DNA of 64,000 nt from Hevea brasiliensis (taxonomy: Eukaryota; Streptophyta; Magnoliopsida; Malpighiales; Euphorbiaceae): contig NC_079505.1 of the NCBI RefSeq assembly GCF_030052815.1, positions 26,056,843 through 26,120,842 of the forward strand. The letters are read 5' to 3'. Position 1 is the stretch's first letter. Each line of letters opens with the position of its first letter. The position numbers and the translations under genes were made by a program. The notes beneath the pieces are model-generated. The model was not told the origin of the DNA, searched no databases, and saw only the letters and a list, made by a program, of their open reading frames with translations. This document shows, piece by piece, positions 1 through 11,698 of this stretch.

Positions 1-1567
1 GGCAAGGATACTAAAGGCTGATTCGGTTATCTTGAGTAAAGATCTTGGGTTGCATCATCTTGATATCAGAGTTTTGGCTCAAGAATCAAGTAATTACATA
101 TCCCTTTTAATTTTATTTCTGTTCCTTTTTCGAATTTTGTTGTTCTTCTTGTGTTCTTGTGCTTTCTTGTTCTCTTGTGTGTGTGCGAATTAATCTCCAT
201 CAAATCCTTCAAATTTTTTTGAGCTGCTTTACATTAAGTTTTTGTTCTTGTTCTTTTTATTCAGTTTATATATATATCAAATTATAAAAAAAAATGAAAA
301 TTCAAGATTATTTGCTTCCATTAATTGTGCACATACGTCAGATTACAATTAGTGCATGATTTGTGATTAGGCATTGAATCAATTTGCAAATTATCATCCA
401 ATTCTTATTCTGATTGCATTAACACAAACCTGAACAAATTCACACATAAAAAATTCATATCAACTTGAATTGTTTGTCTTGAATTTAATCTGATTAATTT
501 GCATTAATTGGTATTGGTTAGTGTTTTTCTTTTACAGTTTTCTTTTCCTATTCTTAGCCTGATTTGCATCCCATACATCAAATTAAGTGACCAATTGATT
601 CTGTTGCTTAATCATCTTACATGCTTAATCCCTTTATCTAAGTGTGCACATGTCATTGTGTTCAATAATTCTTCAGATTCGCAAATTTTAGGTTCTTTGC
701 ATTCCAATTTTTGTTTGTTAATTTAAGGTTAATTCTTGTGTGAGTGATTGACTACCAAACATATAAAACACAAAAGAAAGCTTGAGAGCTAAAAGGCTGA
801 GTGGTGAGTTCAATTTAGGGTAAAAGCCAATTAAGTGAAAACAAGCGTATTACTTGTGAGGTTTTCTTTGTTTTATTTGTCCCAGATTAGAAATCATGGT
901 TGCACAAGAGAGTGAAACGGCTGCTCCAGATCTGAAATTGTTCATGAAAGCCATGCAAATGTAAATGGAGTGAATAAATTTGAAGTTTGATGCCATCAAT
1001 GATAAGTTAGAAATACAATAAGCACAAATTTCAAATTTGCAAAGAGGGGCGCATAGAGGCAGGTCCAGTACCAATCGACCAGCCACTCAAACTCTGGTAG
1101 ATAGCTCAAGTGATGAGGAGGAGGATGTAGATGATAATGCTACTGTTGCTCTAAATGATGGGCGCAAGACCAAGTTTGATAAAGATAAAAATCTTGGCAG
1201 TATTAAGATGAAGATTTTCGAGTTCTATGGGAAAGACAATCCTGTTGCATATATGGAGTGGGAGAGGAAGGTGAAACTTATCTTTGAGTGCCACAATTAT
1301 TCTAAAGAAAAAGAAGGTGAAACTAGCTACCGTGGAGTTTTGTGACTATGCCTTGGTTTGGTGGGATCAGCTAATCATCACCAGAAGAAGAGCTGGACAA
1401 AGACCCATTAAGACATGGGAAAAGATGAAGAAAGTGATGAGAAAGCGTTTTGTACCCTCACATTATTTTCGTGATTTACATATTAAATTGCAGGGTCTAA
1501 TGCAAGGGAGCAAAAGCATGGAGGAATATTTCAAGTAGATGAAAATCGCGAAGATTCGAGCCAATGT
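1..1567 (+). mobile_element. 5' part of an old Ty3/Gypsy element
   Basis: This is the left edge of the nest. A degenerate initiator-Met primer-binding-like site (TGATATCAGAG) lies at 61-71, followed by an AT-rich leader of about 800 bases and then a gag remnant from 896. The element is cut off at 1567 by LTR A. The bases before 60 may be the end of its 5' LTR, but no second LTR is in the window to confirm this. Only the gag homology is firm; lineage is not assigned. Confidence 0.55.
896..1567 (+). pseudogene. Gypsy gag remnant (capsid domain, broken)
   Basis: The reading starts at ATG 896 and runs in one frame to about 1310, with in-frame stops near 962, 971 and 1019. It then shifts frame inside a run of AAAGAAAAAGAAG near 1305. 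The later part (1284-1538) carries typical Gypsy Gag capsid residues: a VWWDQL stretch, [19 protein letters not shown] and LQGLMQG. In the family this protein forms the virus-like particle that packages element RNA. A TAG at 1536 and the LTR insertion at 1568 end it, so no zinc knuckle or pol is present. Clearly non-functional. Confidence 0.75.
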
Positions 1568-4272
1568 TGTCACACCTTACCCCTTTGTAAGGCATAACAT
1601 GATCCCGTAGAATACCTAATAAACTACCGAACTTCACCTATTGATAACTCATTAAGTACCCTACAAGGGATTTTAAAACTATTTTCTTACTTTTTGGAAG
1701 TGGTGAGCATTTTCTTACATTTAATAGAAGTTTAAAAACTAGTTCAAATTTTTGTCCATTTTATTTGTCCGCAAATTTTAGAAAAATTTTGACAGAGTGC
1801 CGTCTGTATTTTAAGAAAACAGTTATTAAAAAACCTATAAAAACACTTCCTATAATTCCTTTCATCAAAATCCATCACTACTACAACACAATCAACACAA
1901 TTTTTCCCAAACATCAAAATTCAAAATAATTCTCATTCATTTTTCATTAAAGTAAAATCAAATTACATTCATCATCCAAATATACATGAGAAAATCCAAA
2001 CTAATATTTTTACAAAATTTATACAACTGCTCATGATCAGTTTATACATGTACATATATTTACATACACCAAAATAAATATTACAACCAGGGTATAAAAT
2101 ATACCCGACAAAATTTCAGGAATGTGGCTCCAAGATCCTCAGCAGCTTACTCTGCTGCTCTTCTAGTCTCTATATCTGCGACAGCAATAATAGCTATCAC
2201 TGAGTACTATGACTCAGTAGTGCACAACATACTAAAATAACATTTTATGCATAATTCAAATCACATTTATTCAAATACATTATTGAAAATGAAAGACAGA
2301 TACAAAACATAATTTATAAACTTTTAGTCTAAACAATTTCATTTAGGAAATCTCAAAACGAATTTCATAAAAACACACAGTTATATCATGCCATTCGAAA
2401 CAATATTCATCTCAATAGCCAGAGGCTTATGAGAAATCACAAGGCTAGCTAGCCCAAACTATGGGTACCCATTAAATTTCTTCTTCTACTGGCACACACC
2501 TCAACACTTCAGCCAGAGAAGAAATCAAAATTCAAAACTATTTCCTCCCACTAGTCATACTAGTAAGGTATTCAAATATATGGTCATGACACTGTGGTTT
2601 CAAAACTGTTTTAGCAATTTACTAAACATTTATTGCCATTTCAAACATATACAAGTAAACTTTCAGCAATTTAAGTCAAAAGCATATTGTTCCTTTCAAT
2701 CACAATTTTCAATACAATTAAGTCATAATTCATTTCACACAAATTGCAAAAGAAAATTTAAAGACAATTTTTATGTTGTGCACAAACCTTCTGTGAGTCA
2801 CCTCTTGGCCTTGACTCGATGCCTCGGGTTCTTTCCCGGCATTCTTTTCGACTGAAACACATAATTTTATAGTATTTCAGTATCATTATTTCTCATAAAT
2901 CCAAAACTAAATTCAAATCTATTTATATTTAACTTAAATATGCTTAACTTGACTTTTTTTAAAATTTGTATTTTGGGATTACTATTCACGACACTATTCA
3001 AATCAATTTATTGACTTTCTCATGCTTAATAGGTATGGGAATTCTAACTTTACCCACATACCACATTTTGGTTACCTAATTTGTTGGTTTTGGTTGTTTT
3101 CTCAAACTTTAAGTTTCTTAGGTGAAACTTCCAAAATTTCAGATTTGGTGCCCTGTTTTGCATTATTCTATTGGTCATGTTGCTGTAGTAATTTGGTTAA
3201 GTTTTCTTCATAGAAATTGTTCCTTATTATCTTAACTTTATTTCCCTTTTTGAATCACTCCATTTGGAGTTTTGTCTGGCCATTTGAACATGGCTGGCTA
3301 GACTTGGTGTTACCTAGAATTCTGGGCATTTTCTGGATATTGGTCATTTTTGTGGGTTGACTGCAAGTGGTTTTTCAGATAGGTTATGGTCAAAATTTGG
3401 GTTTATTTTCTTCATGAAAGTTGTAGGGCTATGTCTCAGCTTTCTATCGGAATAAAATTCAGGTCATTTGGACCTTCCTAGACCAATTTATGGTTATTTA
3501 TGCAACTACTATTCATTTGGTCATTTTTGTACAGGTCAGTGTGCCTAATTTCGGATTTGGCCTAATTGTTCACTAAGTTATGGTCACTTTCTGGGCATGA
3601 TTCCTGAATGAAAAATGTGCCATTTTGTATCTAGTTTCATTCTCAATTGGCCTCACACCAATTGGGTTGGTAAATTTTTAGTTTTGGTCCCTAAAAGGGA
3701 CCTAGGTCAAGCTGCCTGCAGATTGACCATAACCTTTCGGAATTGGAACTTGTTTCCAACAATTCATACACACCACAAATGGTCACAATTGACCATTTCT
3801 CAACTCAAATAAGGTCAACTACATCAATTGACTAATTCTCAAATTTATTTCTAATTTTTCACATTCTCAAAACCCTAAATTATATAAAGTTCAATCTAAT
3901 GCATTCCAAAGTGTACATTCATGATCTATACACCTCATTCACATCAAATAATCATTCAAACACCTCAAACTCATTCATTTCAAACCCTAACCCTAGCTGG
4001 CCGAAATTTCTATTTGGTCCCTCAATAACTGTTTTTGTTTGATTTTACACAATTTCTAAGTTAAGTGAGCTACATACACAATAAATAAAGCAAGATTTTC
4101 AAATTCAATCACTTACCTCCACTTGACTTTCAATTTTTCAATTTCACTCCTTGTCTCTTCTTTCTATCTTCTTCAAATGTTTTCTCAAGTTGGTCTAACA
4201 AGTTTTAATGGGGAAATTTGGGGTCAAAGTGAGGTTTTATAGGGATTTGCAAGCTTAATCTCAAGCTTCCAT
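1568..4272 (-). mobile_element. LTR A, chromovirus-type, truncated
   Basis: On the plus strand it opens with the reverse complement of the LTR end seen in elements E and F (GGGGTAAGGTGTGACA), so the LTR reads on the minus strand. It interrupts gag at 1568 after AATGT, a candidate target duplication without a surviving partner. About 750 bases of the LTR start are missing because LTR B begins at 4273. It keeps three stem-loops (2200-2217, 2178-2200, 2090-2106) and the shared LTR block near 3411-3475. No gene is present; short ORFs here are chance. Confidence 0.8.
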
Positions 4273-7200
4273 TGTAACATCCCTTACCCGTCTACAGTGT
4301 AGCCAAGCAAGGTGTGTCACACGGAGTGCCAGAGCACCTGATCTTATCTGATTTCATTACAGTTCTTGATTTATTTATTCAAAAACTTTATCTAAGGTTT
4401 AGGCAATTTTTACTTTTATCAAAATTTAACTAATTTGGAAATTTTAAAAATTTTAACGATAATCCGACAGAGTGCCGGCTGTAATTTGGACTAACAGTTC
4501 TTCTAAACCTGCCAAAAACAATTTCAACATATACTCAAATTCATAACTCAGATTATCTCAAGGCATTCTCAACAGTTTCTCAAACTTAGATTCAGTCTTA
4601 AAATTTCTCAAACTCAATCTCATTCAGAATCATTATGATTAGATAATCAACTCAGATATCAAAATTCTTATATTTCATTAACTTATATAATTTGCCAATT
4701 AAGTACATAAATTTATCAAGTACTGGATATATAAATGAAATTACAGTTACTAATTCACATTACAATATAAGCAGTAATTATAATGTACAGATTAGAAAAC
4801 ATGCTTAAATGAGCCCTATCTACATGCATTGCTGAGGAGGTGACAACCTTGAACTCTTCTGACACTTCTGTAGATCTGGACTCCAAAATCTCAGTCAAAG
4901 TACCTGCGCGAGGAAAACAGTTCTATCGCACTAAGCATTTCTGCTTACTGGTGCAATAGTATAACAAGAAATAATATATACAAATAAAGAAAGAAATAAA
5001 TCATAATTCGAATACTCAGGAATCAATTTAATTTTGGTATGATATTTCTAGTATCAACTATCTTATATACTAGTTTGATATTCTTTGGAAGTACTAAGTT
5101 ATAACCTTTCAGTAATAATGCCTAGTATACTAATTATTCTAACCATATTGTATTTTAAGTCTCTACGGTTCTGCAAATTGTATTTTTGTTATGTTTCTAT
5201 TGCTAATCTCTTTTACTCATTTCATTCAATACTTAATTTAATTGTACTGAAATTTCATTATACTTAACTTAACATAACTGCCTGAATTGAATAATGTTTT
5301 AATAGACTGCCTGTGTAGCCTATACGCTGACCAGACTAGATAAACGGATATACTAGCACTGGGTACCTAGTACCTTGGGCCGTCATACCATCGGTCACAA
5401 AGTATCTCCCGGTGTGCAAATAGTGTGGCTAAAAAGCCATATAATCAATCAGACATTAAGCCGAATATAATAACACAATTCGTATATCCATAGGCTATTA
5501 AAATCATAGTGTGGCATAATAAGCTAGAAAACACAATATGGCATAAAGCCATTTACAGAATAGCTGTCAGAATCTTATTGGCATGCCAACGTATCCAAAC
5601 TAGTCAACTAGGCAAACTAGGGCATATTACAAGGTTACATATTTAATTCTTTATTCTTAGGGTTTATACGTTTTTATGCTTTTCACTGGTCAACAAAATT
5701 GTTGACCTTTTTTTGCATCATGGATAGGTTGATTCTAGTATCAATATGTCACAATTATTCAGTAGATCATCAAACAGATCACATTTCATATCAATTGTTC
5801 TGAAGTACCATTGTGCTCAAAGCATTTTTCCTATCTCTGATAATAAGGACTAATGTCTCATTCATACATTCATGTGATTCATTAAGTCATTATGTTTCTT
5901 ATTCAGATTACTAGTCACACTAAATAGATATGTTGGTTCTAGTTGCACTAGGATTTCTCATTTTGAGTTTATACTCGTTGGCATTGATTTCCAAACTTAA
6001 TTTAAGGCTAATTATATGTGATTTCAAATTTTCAGATTTCATGGCCAATGGTTACTATTCCATTGGGTCAGGTTATAGGGTGAAATTAGCAAAATTCTCT
6101 TCATCAAATTATTTCTTATTGTGTCTTCTTTAATTCCCTTTTTGAATTACTCCATTTTGAGTTGTATAACTCAAGTTATGGTCAATTAACCATAACTAGG
6201 TCAAATCTGAATTTTGGTTCCTTTAGTAGTTATTTTGATTTTGGACTTTACTAATTTATTTGGACTGCTTATAATGACATTTAGGCCTAGTGTGCTTCAT
6301 AGGATTTGTTGCTCTATGTCTTATAGTCATTTAGAAATTTTACTTGTAATTTGTCAAGTCTTATAGAATTATTTATAGTCAAATTGTTGACTTGGACTCA
6401 AAGGTCCTATATTGGCATGGTCCTCAATTAGGTCAATGGTTTTGACCTTAAATTTTGGCCTTATACATTTATAATTTGAGGAAGTTGCCTAAAACAAAGT
6501 TTTAGGTCTCTTTCTTAGCTTTCCAGATTGGTATGACTCATTACATTTGGAGACCTATTGTGGGAGATATACCTATTTGAATTTTCTGGACTTAATAATT
6601 AATTGTACCAATTCCAGATTTAGTGTGTCAACTTAATTAACTTAATTGGTCTAGTTTCCCTGATTTCTGGGTACTGGTAAAAATTTCAATATTGTAGGTT
6701 TATGTCTTATTGAACTTTTGACACTAATTTTAGGTCATTCTGAGTTGTATAGACCAAGATATGGTAAATTTACTAAAACTCGACATATTGCATTTTCAAT
6801 GCAACTTTAGGTCATTTTTAGGTCAAGTTCAATTCTGGCAGGATTGGTACCCTAATTTGGGCAAGCAATTTGACTTGGTTTTGGTCATTTTTGGGCTTTG
6901 GTGTCTTCATAAGAGTTGTAGCTCTATATCTAATCTTTCCATTGATATAAATTTCAAGTCCATTGGACCTGTTTTAAGTGAGTTATGGTCAAATGAGTGA
7001 CTACTGTTTTTATAGTCAAATTCTGGGTTGCAATGGTTCTGAACAGTTTTGTTACCTCAACTTGTGCAAGCAATTTGACTTAGTAAATGACATTTTTGGG
7101 ATTTGTGATCTTCACCAAAGTTGTAGCTCTATGTCTAAGCTTTCCAACGGTATAAATTTCAGATCATTTGGAGTTGTGTAGACCAAGATATAGTCATTTA

Positions 7201-7360
7201 CTATGGCTGGTCAAGTTGCACTTATATTGCACTATTAGGTCATTTTTAAGTCAAGGTCAATTCGGCCAGTTTTTGTAACCCAACTTGGGCAATCAATTTG
7301 AATTGCTTAATGGCATTTCTGGGCTTGGTGGTCTGTACCAAAGTTATAGCCCTATGTCTA

Positions 7361-7511
7361 TGTAACACCCTAGGCAAATCCCACATTGGCAAAACATGGG
7401 AGAGATGCTGGGTTTATAAATTGGTGGTTCATAACACCTAGTAACGCGTTTTAAAACCGTGAGGGCTTCGGCCCAGAACGGACAATATCACTAGTGGGCT
7501 GGGCCATTACA
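7361..7511 (+). repeat. TRIM 5' LTR
   Basis: 151-bp terminal repeat; contains the segment GCGTTTTAAAACCGTGAGG and TGTA/TACA ends. Confidence 0.92.
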
Positions 7512-7602
7512 TTTGTGGTATCAGAGCCAGGTTCGCGTGCAACCTTAGGCGATGGTGGGGCAAACCTCAGCGAGGACGCTGAGTCCCATAAGGGGGGTGG
7601 AT

Positions 7603-7753
7603 TGTAACACCCTAGGCAAATCCCACTTCGGCAAAACACGGGAGAGATGCTGGGTTTATAAGTTGGTGGTTCGTAACCCCTAGTGATGCGTTTTAAAACC
7701 GTGAGGGCTTCGGCCCAGAGCGGACAATATCACTAGTGGGTCGGGCCATTACA
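7603..7753 (+). repeat. TRIM 3' LTR
   Basis: 151-bp terminal repeat equal in length to the 5' copy, differing at scattered sites (for example CACATTGG against CACTTCGG). Confidence 0.92.
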
Positions 7754-9529
7754 GTCTAATATTTCCAATGATATAAATTTCAAGTCATTTGGACCTGTTT
7801 TGAGTGAGTTATGGCCAAAATATTGGTTACTGTTCAAATGGTCAGTTTTCAAGTTTGCAAGGTTGCAAATCCGGATTAGGTCAGTTTTAGTGTCACTTTT
7901 CGGACTGAATTTAGGTATGCTTCCAACATGAAAGTTGGCACATTTTGTACCTAGTTTCACCTCCAATTGGCCTTATGCAAATTAGGGTCACACATTTAGG
8001 GTTATACACTCAAATGTATACTGCCCTTAACACATTCCTCAAACACCCATCCAAATGCACATTCAACTTGTTCTAGCTTACTTTCCATACCTAATTCTAA
8101 TTTTGTATATTACCATATTCATCAATCACTTTACATAATAGTCAATTTGGGCAGAATATAAATACCTTTAATACATCAATTATAATCCTAATTCACAAAG
8201 TCCAATTCTAACCATGTATACACATAAATACTCCTAAATATTACATTCAACTTCCACTACTAAATTACATACACATTCATCCATCCTTAATAACACAATT
8301 CATCAAGCAACTTCATGAATTCAAGCATTCTTCAAGAAGTCACAAAGTTGCCAAGTTGCCCCAAAATGCATAAGCCTTCTACCATTGCTTCAACTCCAAT
8401 TTCAAATGCTCAATCATCACATACACATGAAGTTAACTTACTAGTACATTAAATCACCTTAATCAATATTAATTCCCATCAAATACATATAAGAATAAGT
8501 CACTAACCATGCATTTTCATGGCTACCAAAACTAAGGTTCACTAATACTCAATCATTTCCTTAATTTTTCTTGACCATTCAACGTGTCTCAACCTCAACA
8601 TAAAGTTTAATTAAGTGAGATAAGGAAAACTAGCACTAACCTCATCTTGAGCTTGACAAATCCTTGAAATTTCCTCTCCTTTTTGCTGCCTATAGGTTGC
8701 CCATGGTATAAGGATCATTTTTTATGAAAGGAACTTGAAGAAATAATGGCTTGATCAAGGAGGACTTGAGCTTATGCATGAAACAGCCATAGTGAATTTG
8801 GGAGGATTTCATTTCAGCCACGGATGAAGGCTTGAAGAAAATGAAATGGTTTAGTGGAACAATCTGTCCCAATTACTTATATAGGTAGCCCAAGATGAGA
8901 GTTAGTAGAGCACTTAGGAATAATTTAATGTTTAATTAATTAAAGTTTCATTATTTGCACATTTGCCTCATTTCTTCCACTATTTATATAATGTACCATA
9001 TTTTTATTTTTCGTGATATTTTTAAAGTATAATACTACTTATTTTTCATGGACATTTAGGTCAAAAGTCAACTCGGGGTGTCAAATGACCAAAATGCCCC
9101 TCTTCGGGTTATGTTTTAGATTTTTTGGTACTACCGATTTACTCCTTGTACCGCCGATTTTTTTAATTTTTGTTTTTGTTTATATTGACTTACTAAATTT
9201 TCTTTGACATTTCCAATGTCAATTACACCTCAGTAGACCTTTAATTATGTTCCAAAAATATTTTCCCGGGTTCTCCACGGTCCAAGGCTAGTCAATGGTC
9301 ATCGCCATAACTTCCTGGTGCAATCACCCATCGCTACGGGTTCGGCTCGTTTAACTTAGTCACTTTTTATCTCTTTTATTTTTCCTTAATTTTTTTTTCA
9401 TCACATATTTCATTATTTTATGCTTCCTCACTGTCAATTAAGTGTAGTTCCAGATATTCTGACTTTCCAGGGTAGGCATTAGCCGTCGGAACAGTAGGAT
9501 GTACGGACTACGAAAATGAGGATGTTACA

Positions 9530-10756
9530 ACTCTTCCCCTCTAAAAAGGAATTTCATCCTCGAAATCCATCGGATTCAAACAATAGAGCTTATCATTTAA
9601 TTCACTTTCCCATCATTGTTTTCTTTTACCTTTAGTATTCCTACTCATGAAATTCTATTATTCATTAGTTTCTTAATCTCTTATACTAGGATTCTTTACC
9701 AGTCCTTCAGTCTCTTTTACCAATTCCAATTCTGTTAACTTGCCATTTTCTAGGTATTCTGCATTTGTTTCATACAAAACTGTATATCTTGTTATCATCA
9801 TGCTTATTTAACAACTATCACTACACACGAACTCTATCAGTGGAAGTTATCTATTCTTATTTCCGGAGAGAGCATCAATACAATTTCTAATTGTATTCTC
9901 AAATAACTACATCATTCTTTTCTGACAAAAATATCAAAATAATTATAAGACTCTATATCAATGTCTAGATATCTTTTTCCAACTTAGTTCAACGTACTGG
10001 TGTTCTACACTTTTTCCCTTACAGTGTTTCATAGGGTGCCGTTTGTATGCTAGCTTGACACTTATTATTGTATACAAATTCTGTTAGTGGGAGGTATCTG
10101 TCTATCTCCCCTCAGATTTAATGACACAAGTTCTCAGTATATTCTCAAGGGCTTATCACATATTATAGGTTATTATTATCATTTCATTTCATTGTTTACA
10201 GGAACTCAATGAGTTTCAAAATTTACCTAAATTACTCGTTTCGACTGTCCATCCATCTAAGGATGATAAGTCATACTGATATCTCTAAGCTTATAGTAAT
10301 TACTGTGGTACAAGTAGTTCACATTAATGTAATCGAGTCACTGACTCTGGCTACCTTACAAGTGTAGTCTTTCGATAGGCTAGTTCTGAAGTTTTAGATT
10401 TCTGACTAAAATTTTCACATTTATTTCCCGTAATAGTAATCTATTCGGGCGTAACTGTATCAAATCATAGACTACTTATAAATATTCTTATTTTATTGTA
10501 CCATGAGGAAGCACGTAGCTCTATACAATAATCCCATGTCGGTACTATAATCTACAGCTTACAATACAAACATCGAGAATATTACATAGTCACTACATTA
10601 TAATCTCATGAACTAGGTTTTCTACTTCTTTTTCTAATACCCTCTGCGACTCTGAGTCCATATCTTAACTTTGAATAATCAAAAGTAAACAGAACTGCAT
10701 TAGTATCACCTCGACTCTTATGAATACAATGCATGTATGCACACTATCTTTCTACT
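9530..10756 (-). mobile_element. Internal 3' end of element B (non-coding remnant)
   Basis: Read on the minus strand, the sequence next to LTR B is a purine tract (AGAGGGGAAGAGT) preceded by a GAGGATGAAATT stretch. This is the same arrangement as the end of elements E and F, where a GAGACGAAATT stretch precedes the polypurine tract. Beyond this I could not recognise a reading frame. The stretch stops where the Athila 5' LTR begins at 10757. Confidence 0.6.
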
Positions 10757-10987
10757 TGATATACTTGAATTGTATAGATGTTTTTAAGCACATTTACATT
10801 CTATTTCATAGCATTTAGGCAAGTATTTTCATGCATAATAGTTGATTTCATTAGTTTTCATAATTTCTATTGTAAAGCCCTTAATTCCATGTTTTCTGCA
10901 TCATTTCAAGTGTTTGGGTAAAGCTACAGAAGTATAGGAGTGTAAGAAAAGCTTGGAGGAGTCAAGAGACAGAGAATTACTGCTGAT

Positions 10988-11310
10988 ACAAAGTACACGG
11001 GTCGTATAAACCAAGCCCCAGACCCATGTAAATCTCTGCCAGAAGAAAGCCAAGAGAATCGATGAGAAACACAAGTACATGGGTCGTGTAATGAGACCCA
11101 TGTAATCTGCAGGGACCCGTGTAAGTCTCTGCCGAATGAAAGCTTGAAGAAACTTATGGGAATAATAGTACACGACCTGTGTAATCAGGCCCGTGTAGTT
11201 GGCACAAACCTGTGTAACTTTCTGTGCCAAAACAAGACCACGCGATTCTCCTCCAGCAAGTTACACGGCCCTACTTTGCGGGACCCGTGTAGTGACACAC
11301 GGGCTGTGTA
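10988..11310 (+). repeat. CACGGG/CCGTGT palindrome array, Athila 5' LTR
   Basis: About ten imperfect copies of TACACGGGTCGTGTA-like palindromes or their halves at irregular spacing. Several CpGs present in the 3' LTR array appear here as TG or CA. Confidence 0.75.
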
Positions 11311-11698
11311 CTATGCTACAGCTAGTTTTATAACTCGAATTTCCCTCCTATTTTCGGAAAAAAAATGAGACTCCTAAGGCCCTTTGGACTCAGAGCAACC
11401 TAACCCTAGAGCAACCAATATAAATAGAAAAGAAAATGTCAAAAGAAAAAAAAGAAAATGTCAAAAGAAAAAAAAAAAAAAAAAAAACGACTATCGTCGG
11501 GAGTGTTGCTGAAGGCTGCTGCTGTCACGCTCTGCATCAATATCAATAAAAGTTCTCCAGCTGAAGTTCCACAAGATCAAAGCTGCAAACTATCTTCGGT
11601 TTCTTCGTTTCATCTCCCTAGACAGATTTCTATTGCTTTATTTCTTTACATGGTTTTCTTTTTACTGTCTTTACTTTTTATCATGATGTTTACTGAAC

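Larger units (their letters stand above)
7361..7753 (+). mobile_element. TRIM, complete 393-bp miniature LTR element
   Basis: Two 151-bp direct repeats (7361-7511 and 7603-7753) start TGTAACACCC and end CATTACA. They flank only 91 bases of internal sequence. The interior opens with an initiator-Met primer-binding site (TGGTATCAGAGCCAGG, 7516-7531) and closes with a polypurine tract (AAGGGGGGTGGA, 7590-7601). Both flanks carry the target duplication GTCTA (7356-7360 and 7754-7758). No coding capacity, as expected for terminal-repeat retrotransposons in miniature, which depend on enzymes from other elements. The two LTRs differ at roughly ten positions, so the insertion is not very recent. Confidence 0.93.
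4273..9529 (-). mobile_element. LTR B, 3' LTR of a minus-strand chromovirus-type element
   Basis: It starts TGTAACATCCC and ends GATGTTACA, the mirror of solo LTR C, and is followed at once by a reversed polypurine tract (9530-9560). It is therefore the 3' LTR of an element lying on the minus strand. Without the TRIM it is about 4.86 kb, longer than the other LTRs. Part of the excess is a degenerate tandem series of roughly 220-base units between about 6690 and 7990, each with the block 'gttgtagctctatgtct..tttccaa..gatataaatttc'. No protein-coding gene is seen. Confidence 0.75.

Noticed and set aside
4273..9529. LTR B as another solo LTR
   Set aside because: The bases after 9529 are a reversed polypurine tract and internal sequence, not a target duplication, so it is the 3' LTR of a longer element.
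10988..11310. CRISPR-like array of short repeats
   Set aside because: Plant LTR sequence, irregular spacing, palindromic motifs and no unique spacers of constant length.
10901..11368. Paired ORFs on both strands, repeated at 39035-39556
   Set aside because: They are Athila LTR sequence; the ORFs recur because the LTRs are repeats, and the strand overlap comes from the palindromic CACGGG array.
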